64,000 nucleotides of DNA from assembly GCA_002968845.1 (NCBI GenBank), contig PVBG01000023.1:23580-87579 (forward strand), read 5' to 3'. Below are positions 8,868 through 15,733 of the stretch, piece after piece. The stretch's first letter is position 1, and each line of letters opens with the position of its first letter. The stretch comes from Neorhizobium tomejilense (GTDB lineage: Bacteria; Pseudomonadota; Alphaproteobacteria; Rhizobiales; Rhizobiaceae). The position numbers were made by a program, and so were the translations under genes. Under the pieces are notes generated by a model, which searched no databases, had not been told where the DNA came from, and saw nothing but the letters and a program-made list of their open reading frames with translations.

Positions 8868-9743
8868 ATGGTGCCTGATATGACGGACGCGGGCTGGGAC
8901 GATCTCAAACTGTTTCTGCATGTGGCGAGCGAAGGGGGCTTGAGCGGCGCCGCCGCCCGCACGGGCTTCAGTGCCCCGACGATCGGCCGGCGGATGCTGG
9001 CGCTCGAACGGGCGACAGGCCGGACCCTGTTCGTGCGCAGCCAGCAGGGCTATCGACTGGCGCCGGATGGCGAAACGCTGCTCGAACACGTCCGCGCCAT
9101 GCAAAGGACCGCCGACAGCATCGCCGACTGGAACGCACAGGCCTTTGCCATGCCGATCGTCTCTATCGGCGCCGATGCCTGGCTTTCCGGTTACATCTGC
9201 GATCACACGCCGGAGATCAGGGGCAGAGAGGACCGGTTCCGGCTCTGCTGTAAGTCGTTGCACAAGGGCGTCGATTTCACCTATCGCGAGGCGGATATCG
9301 GGATAGTCGCCCGGAGACCGGAATCAGGCAATGTGGCGATCCGCCGATCAGTCGTCGTCGCACACTCTATATATAGGGCGAGCGCCCTTGCCGAAGACGA
9401 GATCATGCCCTGGGTTTCGCTCGGCACCGACAACTCCCATTCCCCGGCCGATAAATGGGTGTTCCAGCATCACGAGGCTGATATTCGCACCTGGACCAAT
9501 TCTCCGGATATCCTGCCGAGACTGATCGCCCGCGGCAACGGGCGCGGTGTGCTGCCGTGCTTCATCGGTGATTCCGTTCCCGGTCTGGTGCGCGAGGGCG
9601 GCATCATCGCGGAGCTCACCTATACAATGTGGATCGTCGCAAATGACGACGACCGGCACCGGCCGGAGGTACGCCAGGTCATCGAAAGGCTCGACACGCT
9701 TTTCAAACGGGAGGCGAAAAGATTTAGCGGCGATCAAGCCTAA
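8868..9743 (+). CDS. LysR-family transcriptional regulator
   Basis: This 291-aa regulator has an N-terminal winged helix-turn-helix (about residues 10-70: DDLKLFLHVASEGGLSGAAA, FSAPTIGRRMLALERATGRTLF), the standard LysR architecture. The effector domain that follows is divergent. The ATG at 8868 has GGTGA a few bases upstream; the in-frame ATG at 8880 does not. It lies upstream of a PLP aminotransferase on the same strand. A short inverted repeat separates them, so it may control that gene, but this is inference. Confidence 0.85.
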   Translation: MVPDMTDAGWDDLKLFLHVASEGGLSGAAARTGFSAPTIGRRMLALERATGRTLFVRSQQGYRLAPDGETLLEHVRAMQRTADSIADWNAQAFAMPIVSIGADAWLSGYICDHTPEIRGREDRFRLCCKSLHKGVDFTYREADIGIVARRPESGNVAIRRSVVVAHSIYRASALAEDEIMPWVSLGTDNSHSPADKWVFQHHEADIRTWTNSPDILPRLIARGNGRGVLPCFIGDSVPGLVREGGIIAELTYTMWIVANDDDRHRPEVRQVIERLDTLFKREAKRFSGDQA

Positions 9744-9790
9744 TCGAGCCCAACCAGACTTGCATGCCGGTGAAACGACCCTAATGTGTG

Positions 9791-9809
9791 CCGGTTTTAA
9801 AAGAACCGG
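9791..9809. promoter_or_regulatory. Inverted repeat upstream of the HisC-like aminotransferase
   Basis: A 6-bp inverted repeat (CCGGTT / AACCGG, spacer 7) ends 11 bases before the aminotransferase ATG. It could be an operator or a leader hairpin. There is no T-run, so it is not a classical terminator. Confidence 0.4.
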
Positions 9810-9820
9810 AACTGAAGTCC

Positions 9821-10930
9821 ATGCCCGCATTCTCGCGCTTTACACCGCTGATCAGCGCCCTTCCCGCCACCGTCCCCTTCGTCGGACCCGAGGCCATCGA
9901 GCGCAATCGCGGCCTCATGGTGAAAGCTCGCATCGGCGCCAATGAAAACGGCTTCGGCCCTGCGCCTTCCGTCATCGAAGCGATCAGCGCTGCGGCGGCA
10001 AGCACCTGGAAATATGCAGATCCGGAAAATTTCGAACTGAAGCAGGCGCTCGCCGCGCATCTCGGCTGTCAGATCAACAACATTGCCGTCGGCGAAGGCA
10101 TAGACAGCCTGCTCGGGCTGATCGTCCGGATGGTGATCGAGCCGGGCATGCCGGTCGTCACCTCGTTCGGCGCCTATCCGACGTTCAACTTCCACGTGGC
10201 CGGCCATGGCGGCCGGCTGGTGACGGTGCCTTACGTCGACGACCGCGAAAACCTCGATGGGCTGTTGGAAGCCGTTCGCCGCGAAAACGCGCCGCTGGTC
10301 TATTTCGCCAATCCCGACAATCCGATGGGAAGCTGGTGGGATGCCGACAGCATCGTCGCTTTTGCCAAAGCGCTGCCGGAAACCTGCCTGATGATTCTCG
10401 ACGAAGCCTATTGCGAGACAGGCCCGGCCGGCGCGACGCCTGATATCGCCGCCCTGATCGACCGGCCGAATATCATCCGCACCCGGACCTTCTCAAAGGC
10501 CTACGGCATGGCCGGCTCGCGGGTGGGTTATGCGATCTCGACGCCCGGCACAGCTGAAGCCTTCGACAAGATCCGCAATCACTTCGGCATGAACCGGATC
10601 GGTATCGCCTCGGCACTCGCGGCGCTGAAAGACCAGGCCTACCTCTCCCAGGTGATTGGGCAGATCAAGGCCTCGCGGGACCGGATCGCGGCCATCGCTG
10701 AAACCAACGGCCTGAAGCCGCTGGCGTCCGCCACCAATTTCGTGGCGATCGATTGCGGCCGCGACGGCGCCTATGCGCGCTCGATCGTCGATGGGCTGAT
10801 GGAGCACGGGGTTTTCATCCGCATGCCGGGTGTCGCGCAGCTCAACCGCTGCATCCGCGTCAGCACAGGCCCGGAATCGGACATGGCGCTGTTCGAAGAA
10901 GCGCTGCCGAAGGTGCTGAAGAGCCTTTAG
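9821..10930 (+). CDS. PLP-dependent aminotransferase, histidinol-phosphate aminotransferase-like
   Basis: This 369-aa fold-type I aminotransferase of the HisC/class I-II group is cytoplasmic. Visible features are IGANENGFGP near the N-terminus (substrate-binding Asn), YFANPDNPMG (residues 161-170), LDEAY with Asp194 contacting the PLP ring nitrogen, and TFSKAYGMAG with Lys226 forming the Schiff base. ATG 9821 is preferred over an upstream GTG because the family begins just before this residue. It stands outside any his operon, so it may act on histidinol phosphate, on aromatic amino acids or on another amino acid. The LysR gene upstream is the likely regulator. Confidence 0.88.
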   Translation: MPAFSRFTPLISALPATVPFVGPEAIERNRGLMVKARIGANENGFGPAPSVIEAISAAAASTWKYADPENFELKQALAAHLGCQINNIAVGEGIDSLLGLIVRMVIEPGMPVVTSFGAYPTFNFHVAGHGGRLVTVPYVDDRENLDGLLEAVRRENAPLVYFANPDNPMGSWWDADSIVAFAKALPETCLMILDEAYCETGPAGATPDIAALIDRPNIIRTRTFSKAYGMAGSRVGYAISTPGTAEAFDKIRNHFGMNRIGIASALAALKDQAYLSQVIGQIKASRDRIAAIAETNGLKPLASATNFVAIDCGRDGAYARSIVDGLMEHGVFIRMPGVAQLNRCIRVSTGPESDMALFEEALPKVLKSL

Positions 10931-10940
10931 GCTAGACGAA

Positions 10941-10978
10941 AAACGACCGCGCCGGCCTTGTTCCTGCCGGTCGCGGTC
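10941..10978. terminator. Terminator-like hairpin between convergent genes
   Basis: The stem GACCGCG-CCGGC pairs with GCCGG-t-CGCGGTC (12 bp, one bulge) at 10945-10978. A run of five T follows on the minus strand. It fits termination of the Sel1-type gene and may also stop the aminotransferase transcript. Confidence 0.65.
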
Positions 10979-11118
10979 TCAATTTCCGACGATCGTCCCC
11001 GTCCAGACCGACCGTCCTGTTTCCCGATCCCTCTTGGGTGCTGTCTTTTGGATTGTTCTCCCGCCGGCCCTCTTGCGGGGCCGGTCAATTCGTCGACCAC
11101 GGCGCTCCCTGAAGGCGC

Positions 11119-11385
11119 TCAGTGCATGGTCATCCATTCGCGAGCGGCGCGGAGTGCCGCGGCCAGCTGCATCTTGCTCATCGTCTGAGCGAGGTCGGCG
11201 CGCAATTCGGCGGCGCGATCGGAGCCCTTGATCGCGGCGATGTTGAGCCATTTGTGTGCGGAGATCAGATCGACGTCGCAACCACGACCGGTCGCATACA
11301 TCAGGCCCATTTCGCAGAAAGTGTCGGCGCGGGTTTCGCCACCCATGGTGGCCATTCCGGAATTGTTCATTTCAAAGCGTGCCAT
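11119..11385 (-). CDS. Sel1-repeat-type small protein
   Basis: This 88-aa protein has one Sel1-like helical repeat: DTFCEMGLMYATGRGCDVDLISAHKWLNIAAIKG matches the pattern of a Sel1 repeat (LGxxYxxGxGVxxDxxxAxxWxxxAA). The ATG at 11385 is chosen because of an AGGG-type site 8 bases upstream; the frame is open further upstream without a good site. Sel1 repeats mediate protein-protein contact; no specific role can be assigned. No signal peptide is seen. Confidence 0.8.
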   Translation of the reverse strand: MARFEMNNSGMATMGGETRADTFCEMGLMYATGRGCDVDLISAHKWLNIAAIKGSDRAAELRADLAQTMSKMQLAAALRAAREWMTMH

Positions 11386-11922
11386 CGGTTTGATCCCTGT
11401 TAAAGCCTGTTGTTCGTCGTCTGCCCTGTTTTTTGCCCTTTCGGACTCCATCCGGATCACCGTCTTGAAGCGGCTGTTTTGATCCTTCCGGCCGGCGGTT
11501 TTTTCCGCTCGTTTGATGACTTCACTATGCGCCTAACCTTCCAAAAGACGCCTAAAAAGCATGATTAATTCAACGAAAACAAAGTTCAAACGCTTCGTAA
11601 ATTTGAGTTTTTGTTAAACATGGGATGCCTTGCATTTTAAGGAATTCGCGGAGATTTTTACGAAAAGTTTAGGAAGCGATTTAAACCGATCGCTAACTAC
11701 GAATACGGTTCGGTTCGGTGAACCTGTCTCAAGGGCTGTGGAAAACCCGGCCTTCCCGAGCGCTGAAATTCCGCCATATCGAGCCACACCCATATTTACC
11801 TTTACGTGTGCGTAAGATAAATTTTGGCACAAGTTCGTACAGAGGGGTGCGAACTGGAGGAAACCGCGCCGTCTGTCTGCTCTCGAAGAGCTCAGCGGCG
11901 GAAGCGAAGGAGGAGAACAATC
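11386..11922. other. AT-rich intergenic region
   Basis: These 537 bases lie between two divergent small genes. They are clearly more AT-rich than the surroundings and have no supported gene. A short inverted repeat (GGTTC / GAACC) is at 11707-11724. Promoters for both flanking genes are expected here. Confidence 0.45.
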
Positions 11923-12261
11923 ATGATGCGCAGACTGATGCTTGTTGCAGTGCTGACACTTGCCGCGACCGGAGCCCGAGCCGCAGAGCCGATCGAAGGC
12001 AATTGGAAGACCGCCAGCGGCGAGACCGCGGTGATCGGCAAATGCGGTACCGCCTATTGCGTGACGCTGAAGACCGGCAAACATTCGGGCAAGCAGATCG
12101 GCAAGCTCTCCGGCAAGGACGGCGAATATAGCGGCGAGATCACCGATCCCGCGGAGGACAAGACCTATAGCGGATCCGGATCGGTCAGCGGCAATTCGCT
12201 CAAGATGAAAGGCTGCGTCCTCGCCATCCTTTGCAAGTCGCAGACGTGGACACGCCTCTAA
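11923..12261 (+). CDS. DUF2147-family exported protein
   Basis: This 112-aa secreted protein has an N-terminal signal peptide (about residues 1-20, ending ARA). The DUF2147 pattern follows: IEGNWKTASG, then GKCGTAYCVTLK, SGEITDPAEDKTYSGSGSV and KMKGCVLAILCKSQTWTRL. The four cysteines and the final WTR motif fit a small periplasmic lipocalin-like barrel. The ribosome-binding site AAGGAGGAG is strong and well placed. The molecular function of the family is unknown to me. A terminator follows directly, so it is monocistronic. Confidence 0.88.
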   Translation: MMRRLMLVAVLTLAATGARAAEPIEGNWKTASGETAVIGKCGTAYCVTLKTGKHSGKQIGKLSGKDGEYSGEITDPAEDKTYSGSGSVSGNSLKMKGCVLAILCKSQTWTRL

Positions 12262-12300
12262 GCTGATCGCCCGAATATCGTACCAGATAAGAAGTGCAGA

Positions 12301-12333
12301 AATGGCCGCGCCGGCAACGGCACGGCCATTTTT
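12301..12333 (+). terminator. Rho-independent terminator of the DUF2147 gene
   Basis: The nested stem AATGGCCG-c-GCCG, loop GCAA, CGGC-a-CGGCCATT (12 bp with one C/A mismatch) runs into TTTTT. Confidence 0.9.
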
Positions 12334-12692
12334 GGTTTCCAACCGTCAAGAGGTGCCCGATTATTTTGCTGCGCCGCATCAAGAAAAGGCAATTTGATCA
12401 CGCGAACGGCATCGATTTGGGGCGTAAAAATTCGCGAAATTTCAATGTCACAGTTTTGTGAAAATCTTGAATACCTATTGAACACTATTTATGCCACAGA
12501 AAAGCCTCGAAAAAGACATGATTTCCGGAAAATTACACGCAGTCGGTGCAATTCCTTTCCGAACCGGATATCCTACTGATTTCACTTATTAATTATCTTA
12601 CCAAATCGTAACTTAATCGATTTATTCGTGGCTTTTTCCGAGAAATAACCACGATAAGCACGCTTTACGTGCATTTTTTCCAAGCGGTTTTC

Positions 12693-12715
12693 GCTGTCAA
12701 CGTTTCGTTGACAGC
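12693..12715. promoter_or_regulatory. Perfect inverted repeat upstream of the array
   Basis: GCTGTCAACG and CGTTGACAGC are separated by TTT. The right arm contains TTGACA, a canonical -35 hexamer, but no clear -10 is present at the usual distance. It is a candidate operator for the first array gene, 120 bases downstream, or a hairpin in its leader. Confidence 0.5.
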
Positions 12716-12834
12716 AGTCGCCGAAATGGGGGGCTTTCGGATCGAACCGATCGGTCCGATATCAGCATCGCAAACAGAAATTCACTCTGGTTCGGACCCA
12801 AGACCGAACCGAACATAACCCAAGGATAAAGACA

Positions 12835-13053
12835 ATGACCAAGATCACTTCCGCATTCGCCGCAGCCCTTATCGCTTCGGTCTCGTTCGCTTCCGTCGCC
12901 CTCGCTGAAGGCGACTATTACGAAGGTGCCTCCAAGGCTTCCGCTACCGTCGACCATGTTCAGACCGGCAGCATTGCTCAGGATCAACAGAACCAGGTCC
13001 CGGCTCCGATCGGCGGCGGCGACTACTACGACGGCGCAAACCGCCCGAACTAA
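12835..13053 (+). CDS. Small exported GDYY-motif protein, array member 1 (type A)
   Basis: This 72-aa precursor is the first of seven paralogues. A signal peptide (residues 1-24, MTKITSAFAAALIASVSFAS then VALA) is followed by the mature start EGDYYEGASKA, a TVDHVQTGSI segment, and a C-terminal GDYYDGANRPN. The mature protein is about 48 aa, has no cysteine, and is acidic and tyrosine-rich. It is bracketed by two copies of a GDYYxGA motif. I do not recognise the family with certainty. The size, TGSI-like centre and multiplicity recall DUF680 proteins of Mesorhizobium, from memory only. Function is unknown; location is probably periplasmic or secreted. Confidence 0.88.
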   Translation: MTKITSAFAAALIASVSFASVALAEGDYYEGASKASATVDHVQTGSIAQDQQNQVPAPIGGGDYYDGANRPN

Positions 13054-13082
13054 CCGCAGCTCATTCAAGATACCGAAACAAT

Positions 13083-13118
13083 TTCCGCAGGCCAGGTCGC
13101 AAACTGAAAGCCGCGGAA
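13083..13118 (+). repeat. Spacer stem-loop 1 with GGTCGCAA loop
   Basis: TTCCGC-a-GGC pairs with GCC-GCGGAA. The loop holds GGTCGCAA. It lies in the 86-base spacer between array members 1 and 2. Confidence 0.75.
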
Positions 13119-13139
13119 CACTCTGAAGGGACTACCACC

Positions 13140-13409
13140 ATGACCAAGATCACTTCCGCTATCGCCGCAGCCCTTATCGCTTCGGCTTCCTTCGCTACCG
13201 CCGCTCTTGCTGAAGGCAACTATTACGAAGGCGTCACTCCGCCGTCGACCGGCCAGCAGCACCCGGCAACACATCAGAAGGCCAATGGTTCGGCCAGCTA
13301 CGGCTACACGGGCTCGGTCTCCAACGCCCAGGGTTCGAACCAGTCGTTCGACGGCACAGTCATCCTGAACCGTGGCGACTACTACGAAGGCGCAGTTCGT
13401 CCGAACTAA
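13140..13409 (+). CDS. Small exported GDYY-motif protein, array member 2 (type B)
   Basis: This 89-aa paralogue has the same signal peptide (ending TAALA). The mature start is EGNYYEGVTPP, and the middle is longer and Gln/Ser/Gly-rich, with YGYTGSVSNAQGSNQSFDGT. The C-terminus is NRGDYYEGAVRPN. The middle differs from member 1 and matches member 5, so the array has two subtypes. The ribosome-binding site is GAAGGGAC, a few bases before the ATG and part of the conserved spacer. Cysteine-free. Function is unknown. Confidence 0.88.
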   Translation: MTKITSAIAAALIASASFATAALAEGNYYEGVTPPSTGQQHPATHQKANGSASYGYTGSVSNAQGSNQSFDGTVILNRGDYYEGAVRPN

Positions 13410-13441
13410 CTGCTGCTCATTCAAGACACCGAAACAATCTT

Positions 13442-13473
13442 CCGCAGGCCAGGTCGCAAACTGAAAGCCGCGG
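13442..13473 (+). repeat. Spacer stem-loop 2 with GGTCGCAA loop
   Basis: CCGC-a-GGC pairs with GCC-GCGG and the loop contains GGTCGCAA, in the 87-base spacer between members 2 and 3. Confidence 0.75.
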
Positions 13474-13496
13474 GTAACTCTGAAGGGACTACCACC

Positions 13497-13712
13497 ATGA
13501 CCAAGATCACTTCCGCTATCGCTGCAGCCCTTATCGCTTCGGCCTCGTTCGCTTCCGTCGCTCTTGCTGAAGGCGACTACTACGAAGGCGCCTCCAAGGC
13601 TTCCGCCACCGTCGATCACGTTCAGACCGGCAGCATCGGCCAGAAGGTTGATGCCCAGAAGGCCGACGTCAACAGCGGCGACTATTTCGACGGCGCAAAC
13701 CGCCCGAGCTAA
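13497..13712 (+). CDS. Small exported GDYY-motif protein, array member 3 (type A)
   Basis: This 71-aa paralogue has a signal peptide, EGDYYEGASKASATVDHV, QTGSIGQKVDAQKADVNS and a C-terminal GDYFDGANRPS. It differs from member 4 at only about four residues (K3/R, L12/F, T38/A, final S/N), which points to a recent duplication. The first GDYY motif is kept; in the second the last Tyr is Phe. Confidence 0.88.
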   Translation: MTKITSAIAAALIASASFASVALAEGDYYEGASKASATVDHVQTGSIGQKVDAQKADVNSGDYFDGANRPS

Positions 13713-13741
13713 TCGCAGCTCATACAAGATACCGAAACAAT

Positions 13742-13778
13742 TTCCGCAGGCCGGGTCGCAAACTTTGAAGCCGCGGAA
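13742..13778 (+). repeat. Spacer stem-loop 3 with GGTCGCAA loop
   Basis: TTCCGC-a-GGC pairs with GCC-GCGGAA around a GGTCGCAA loop in the spacer between members 3 and 4. Confidence 0.75.
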
Positions 13779-13799
13779 CACTCTGAAAGGACTACCACA

Positions 13800-14015
13800 A
13801 TGACCAGGATCACTTCCGCTATCGCCGCAGCCTTCATCGCTTCGGCTTCGTTCGCTTCCGTCGCCCTCGCTGAAGGCGACTACTACGAAGGCGCCTCCAA
13901 GGCTTCCGCTGCCGTCGACCACGTTCAGACCGGCAGCATCGGCCAGAAGGTTGATGCCCAGAAGGCCGACGTCAACAGCGGCGACTATTTCGACGGCGCA
14001 AACCGCCCGAACTAA
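13800..14015 (+). CDS. Small exported GDYY-motif protein, array member 4 (type A)
   Basis: This 71-aa protein is nearly identical to member 3. It shares the MTRITSAIAAAF start with member 5, so an adjacent unit was probably copied as a block or homogenised by gene conversion. The ribosome-binding site AAAGGAC lies in the spacer. It has a signal peptide, no cysteine, and unknown function. Confidence 0.88.
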   Translation: MTRITSAIAAAFIASASFASVALAEGDYYEGASKASAAVDHVQTGSIGQKVDAQKADVNSGDYFDGANRPN

Positions 14016-14045
14016 CCGCAGCTCATTCAAGATACCGAAACAATC

Positions 14046-14080
14046 TCCGCAGGCCAGGTCGCAAACTTTGAAGCCGCGGA
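14046..14080 (+). repeat. Spacer stem-loop 4 with GGTCGCAA loop
   Basis: TCCGC-a-GGC pairs with GCC-GCGGA around a GGTCGCAA loop in the spacer between members 4 and 5. Confidence 0.75.
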
Positions 14081-14102
14081 ACACTCTGAAAGGACTACCA
14101 CA

Positions 14103-14369
14103 ATGACCAGGATCACTTCCGCTATCGCCGCAGCCTTCATCGCTTCGGCTTCCTTCGCCACCGCCGCTCTCGCCGATGAAGGCGACTATTACGAAGGCGC
14201 ACAGCCCACCCAGCAGGCTCAGTCCGTCCATGGCGCCCGCGTCGACAGCTTCGGCTACACCGGTTCGATCGCTCGCGCCAAGGGTTCCGACCAGTCGAAC
14301 CAGTCGTTCGACGGCACCGTCACCCTGGACCGTGGCGACTACTACGAAGGCGCAATTCGTCCGAACTAA
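14103..14369 (+). CDS. Small exported GDYY-motif protein, array member 5 (type B)
   Basis: This 88-aa type B paralogue has a signal peptide ending AALA, mature DEGDYYEGAQP, then SFGYTGSIARAKGS, SNQSFDGTVTLDR and GDYYEGAIRPN. It aligns with member 2 through the second half, including the FDGTV block absent from type A. Cysteine-free. Function is unknown. Confidence 0.88.
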   Translation: MTRITSAIAAAFIASASFATAALADEGDYYEGAQPTQQAQSVHGARVDSFGYTGSIARAKGSDQSNQSFDGTVTLDRGDYYEGAIRPN

Positions 14370-14400
14370 CCGCCCCCTATTCAAGACAATGAACATATGT

Positions 14401-14432
14401 CCGCAGGACGGGTCGCAAACTCACTGCCGCGG
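14401..14432 (+). repeat. Spacer stem-loop 5 with GGTCGCAA loop
   Basis: CCGC-a-GG pairs with CC-GCGG. The loop contains GGTCGCAA. It sits in the 86-base spacer between members 5 and 6, the most diverged of the regular spacers. Confidence 0.65.
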
Positions 14433-14455
14433 GCAACTCTGAAAGGCATAAGACA

Positions 14456-14710
14456 ATGACAAAGATGACTTCCGCCCTCGCCGCAGCGCTGATCGCTTCG
14501 GTTTCGTTCGCCGGTGCAGCACTTGCTGAAGGCGACTACTACCAGGGCGCCCAGAAGACCGGACCTGCCACAACCATCGATCGCCTGAACACCGGCAGCA
14601 TCGATCGCCAGGACGGCAAGCTTCCGTTCAACAATGGCGGTGGCCGCGATGACCGTGCTTCCGATCTGGACAGCGGCGATTACTACGGCGGCGTCAACCG
14701 CCCGAACTAA
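14456..14710 (+). CDS. Small exported GDYY-motif protein, array member 6
   Basis: This 84-aa paralogue with its own middle segment has a signal peptide (ending AALA), EGDYYQGAQKTG, a TIDRLNTGSIDRQDGK core, an Asp/Gly-rich stretch and C-terminal SGDYYGGVNRPN. Both bracketing GDYY motifs are intact. A long spacer follows instead of the regular 87 bases, so it is the last of the tight cluster. Confidence 0.87.
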   Translation: MTKMTSALAAALIASVSFAGAALAEGDYYQGAQKTGPATTIDRLNTGSIDRQDGKLPFNNGGGRDDRASDLDSGDYYGGVNRPN

Positions 14711-14795
14711 CCCTGAAGTTCGTTCACCATCGATAGCCGCACAGAGCCCTGCCCGGTGCGGGATCAAACAGACAGCAAACATACGAAAAAAATGA

Positions 14796-14823
14796 AATAC
14801 CAGCCGCGCGAGCGGCTGGTATT
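14796..14823. terminator. Strong hairpin after array member 6
   Basis: The perfect 12-bp stem AATACCAGCCGC / GCGGCTGGTATT has a GCGA loop. A seven-A run precedes it, so on the minus strand it would be a classical terminator. On the plus strand it lacks a T-run and may act as a 3'-end stabiliser for the array mRNA. Confidence 0.6.
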
Positions 14824-14847
14824 CGCAGTTCATTCAAGACACCGATT

Positions 14848-14874
14848 GGAAAGACGGGTCGCAATCGTCTTTCC
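14848..14874 (+). repeat. Relict spacer stem-loop 6 with GGTCGCAA loop and a different stem
   Basis: GGAAAGACG pairs with CGTCTTTCC (9 bp) around the loop GGTCGCAAT. The stem sequence is unrelated to stem-loops 1-5, but the loop is the same. Confidence 0.65.
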
Positions 14875-15161
14875 GGTGCGTGATGGCCGAACTCTGAAAC
14901 CAGCCATCGAGTTCAAGATTAAGTGAAGCTTTTCCACGAATCAATCACGTTGATGCTCTTCTTCGTGAGATTTCCTGCATTTGGCGCTGCGCCGCCGGTT
15001 TCCCGCAATATTACAGGCTTTTTTGCCGTTCAAAAAAACCGCTAGTTGGCGGCTCCGCTCCATTTCTATTGGAACGATCCTCCCTTCCAGGGATTTGTAC
15101 CTCGGACGGAGCGATGAACCTGTCGCTCCGCACCATGAGAACAGATGGAAAGGACAGGACA

Positions 15162-15458
15162 ATGAGAAGCTATCTGACTTCCGGTATTGCCGCTTTTATC
15201 ATTTCAGCAGGTTTTACTGGTGCAGCCATGGCGCAGGATGCCGTCTATCCTGACCCGAACGGCCTGCCGCAATCGCCGCCGACCATCCAGCAGGATCGCG
15301 GCCAGGATCGCAGTCAGGGCGTGGACACCATGTCGACCGGCAGCATCTATCCGAGCACCGGCTACATGTACAACAACAACGCGAGCGGCAACGCCGATCT
15401 CGATGGTGGACAGGATGAAGGCGACTACTACGACGGTACTCTGCGTCCGCATAATTAA
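15162..15458 (+). CDS. Small exported GDYY-motif protein, distant array member 7
   Basis: This 98-aa protein has a signal peptide (MRSYLTSGIAAFIISAGFTG then AAMA). The mature chain is rich in Pro, Gln and Asn, with DTMSTGSIYPSTGYMYNNN and a C-terminal DEGDYYDGTLRPHN. It keeps the TGSI core and the C-terminal GDYYxG..RP motif but lacks the N-terminal copy. The ATG at 15162 has AGGACAGG upstream. A stem-loop of the array type and a strong terminator follow. Confidence 0.85.
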   Translation: MRSYLTSGIAAFIISAGFTGAAMAQDAVYPDPNGLPQSPPTIQQDRGQDRSQGVDTMSTGSIYPSTGYMYNNNASGNADLDGGQDEGDYYDGTLRPHN

Positions 15459-15480
15459 GCAGTTGCTTCAAGATACCGCA

Positions 15481-15510
15481 TCTCGCGCAGGTCGCAGCCA
15501 ATGCGCGGGA
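15481..15510 (+). repeat. Stem-loop 7 with GGTCGCA loop and a different stem
   Basis: TCTCGCGCA pairs with TGCGCGGGA (9 bp, one G-U) around a loop beginning GGTCGCAG. It lies 22 bases after member 7. TTCAAGATACCG, the same 5' flank as in the array spacers, precedes it. Confidence 0.65.
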
Positions 15511-15538
15511 TGACCTCTCCACCGACAGACCAATTTCG

Positions 15539-15564
15539 AAGCCGGCCCTCGCGGCCGGCTTTTT
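15539..15564 (+). terminator. Rho-independent terminator after array member 7
   Basis: The stem AAGCCGGCC / GGCCGGCTT with loop CTCGC is followed by a T-run. Confidence 0.9.
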
Positions 15565-15733
15565 CATGAACGCAGTGCTCTGCGAGGAGCGACCGACGGA
15601 GGTCATAGACGATTCGTCGCGCATTCCGCCCCCTTTCGGCGTTAACCATTCTGAACGCTAGATGAAACCCTCTCTCAGGGCGCATTCAGCCCCGCGCCTT
15701 TATTCTGCCGTCATTGGCTTTGGGGAGAGAACC

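Larger units (their letters stand above)
12262..12834. other. AT-rich leader/promoter region ahead of the small exported protein array
   Basis: The 573 bases are markedly AT-rich compared with flanking genes and hold no supported protein gene. They contain the DUF2147 terminator, a TCGTGG/CCACGA inverted repeat (12626-12654), a small hairpin GCACG/CGTGC followed by six T (12658-12679), a perfect 10-bp inverted repeat (12693-12715), and a GGTTCGG/CCGAACC hairpin (12789-12810) just before the first array gene. Bases about 12766-12788 (TCGCAAAC ... CACTCTG) resemble the array spacer. A small RNA ending near 12679 is possible but unproven. Confidence 0.5.
14711..15161 (+). other. Long spacer with a relict array spacer
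   Basis: This 451-base gap between members 6 and 7 has a perfect 12-bp hairpin at 14796-14823. Directly after it is a degraded copy of the array spacer (about 14824-14905: CATTCAAGACACCGA, GGTCGCAA, GAACTCTGAAA). No family gene follows that copy, which suggests that one member was deleted. No other gene is supported here. Confidence 0.55.

Noticed and set aside
13065..14396. 443-codon open frame on the minus strand across the small protein array
   Set aside because: It is antisense to four repeated genes and stays open because the units and spacers are near-identical. The translation is a repeated Gly/Ser/Arg-rich string without family features or a supporting ribosome-binding site.
12835..15510. 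CRISPR-like periodic repeats
   Set aside because: The repeats are 86-87-base intergenic segments spaced by real genes of 216-270 bases, not 25-40-base repeats with short unique spacers, and there are no cas genes.
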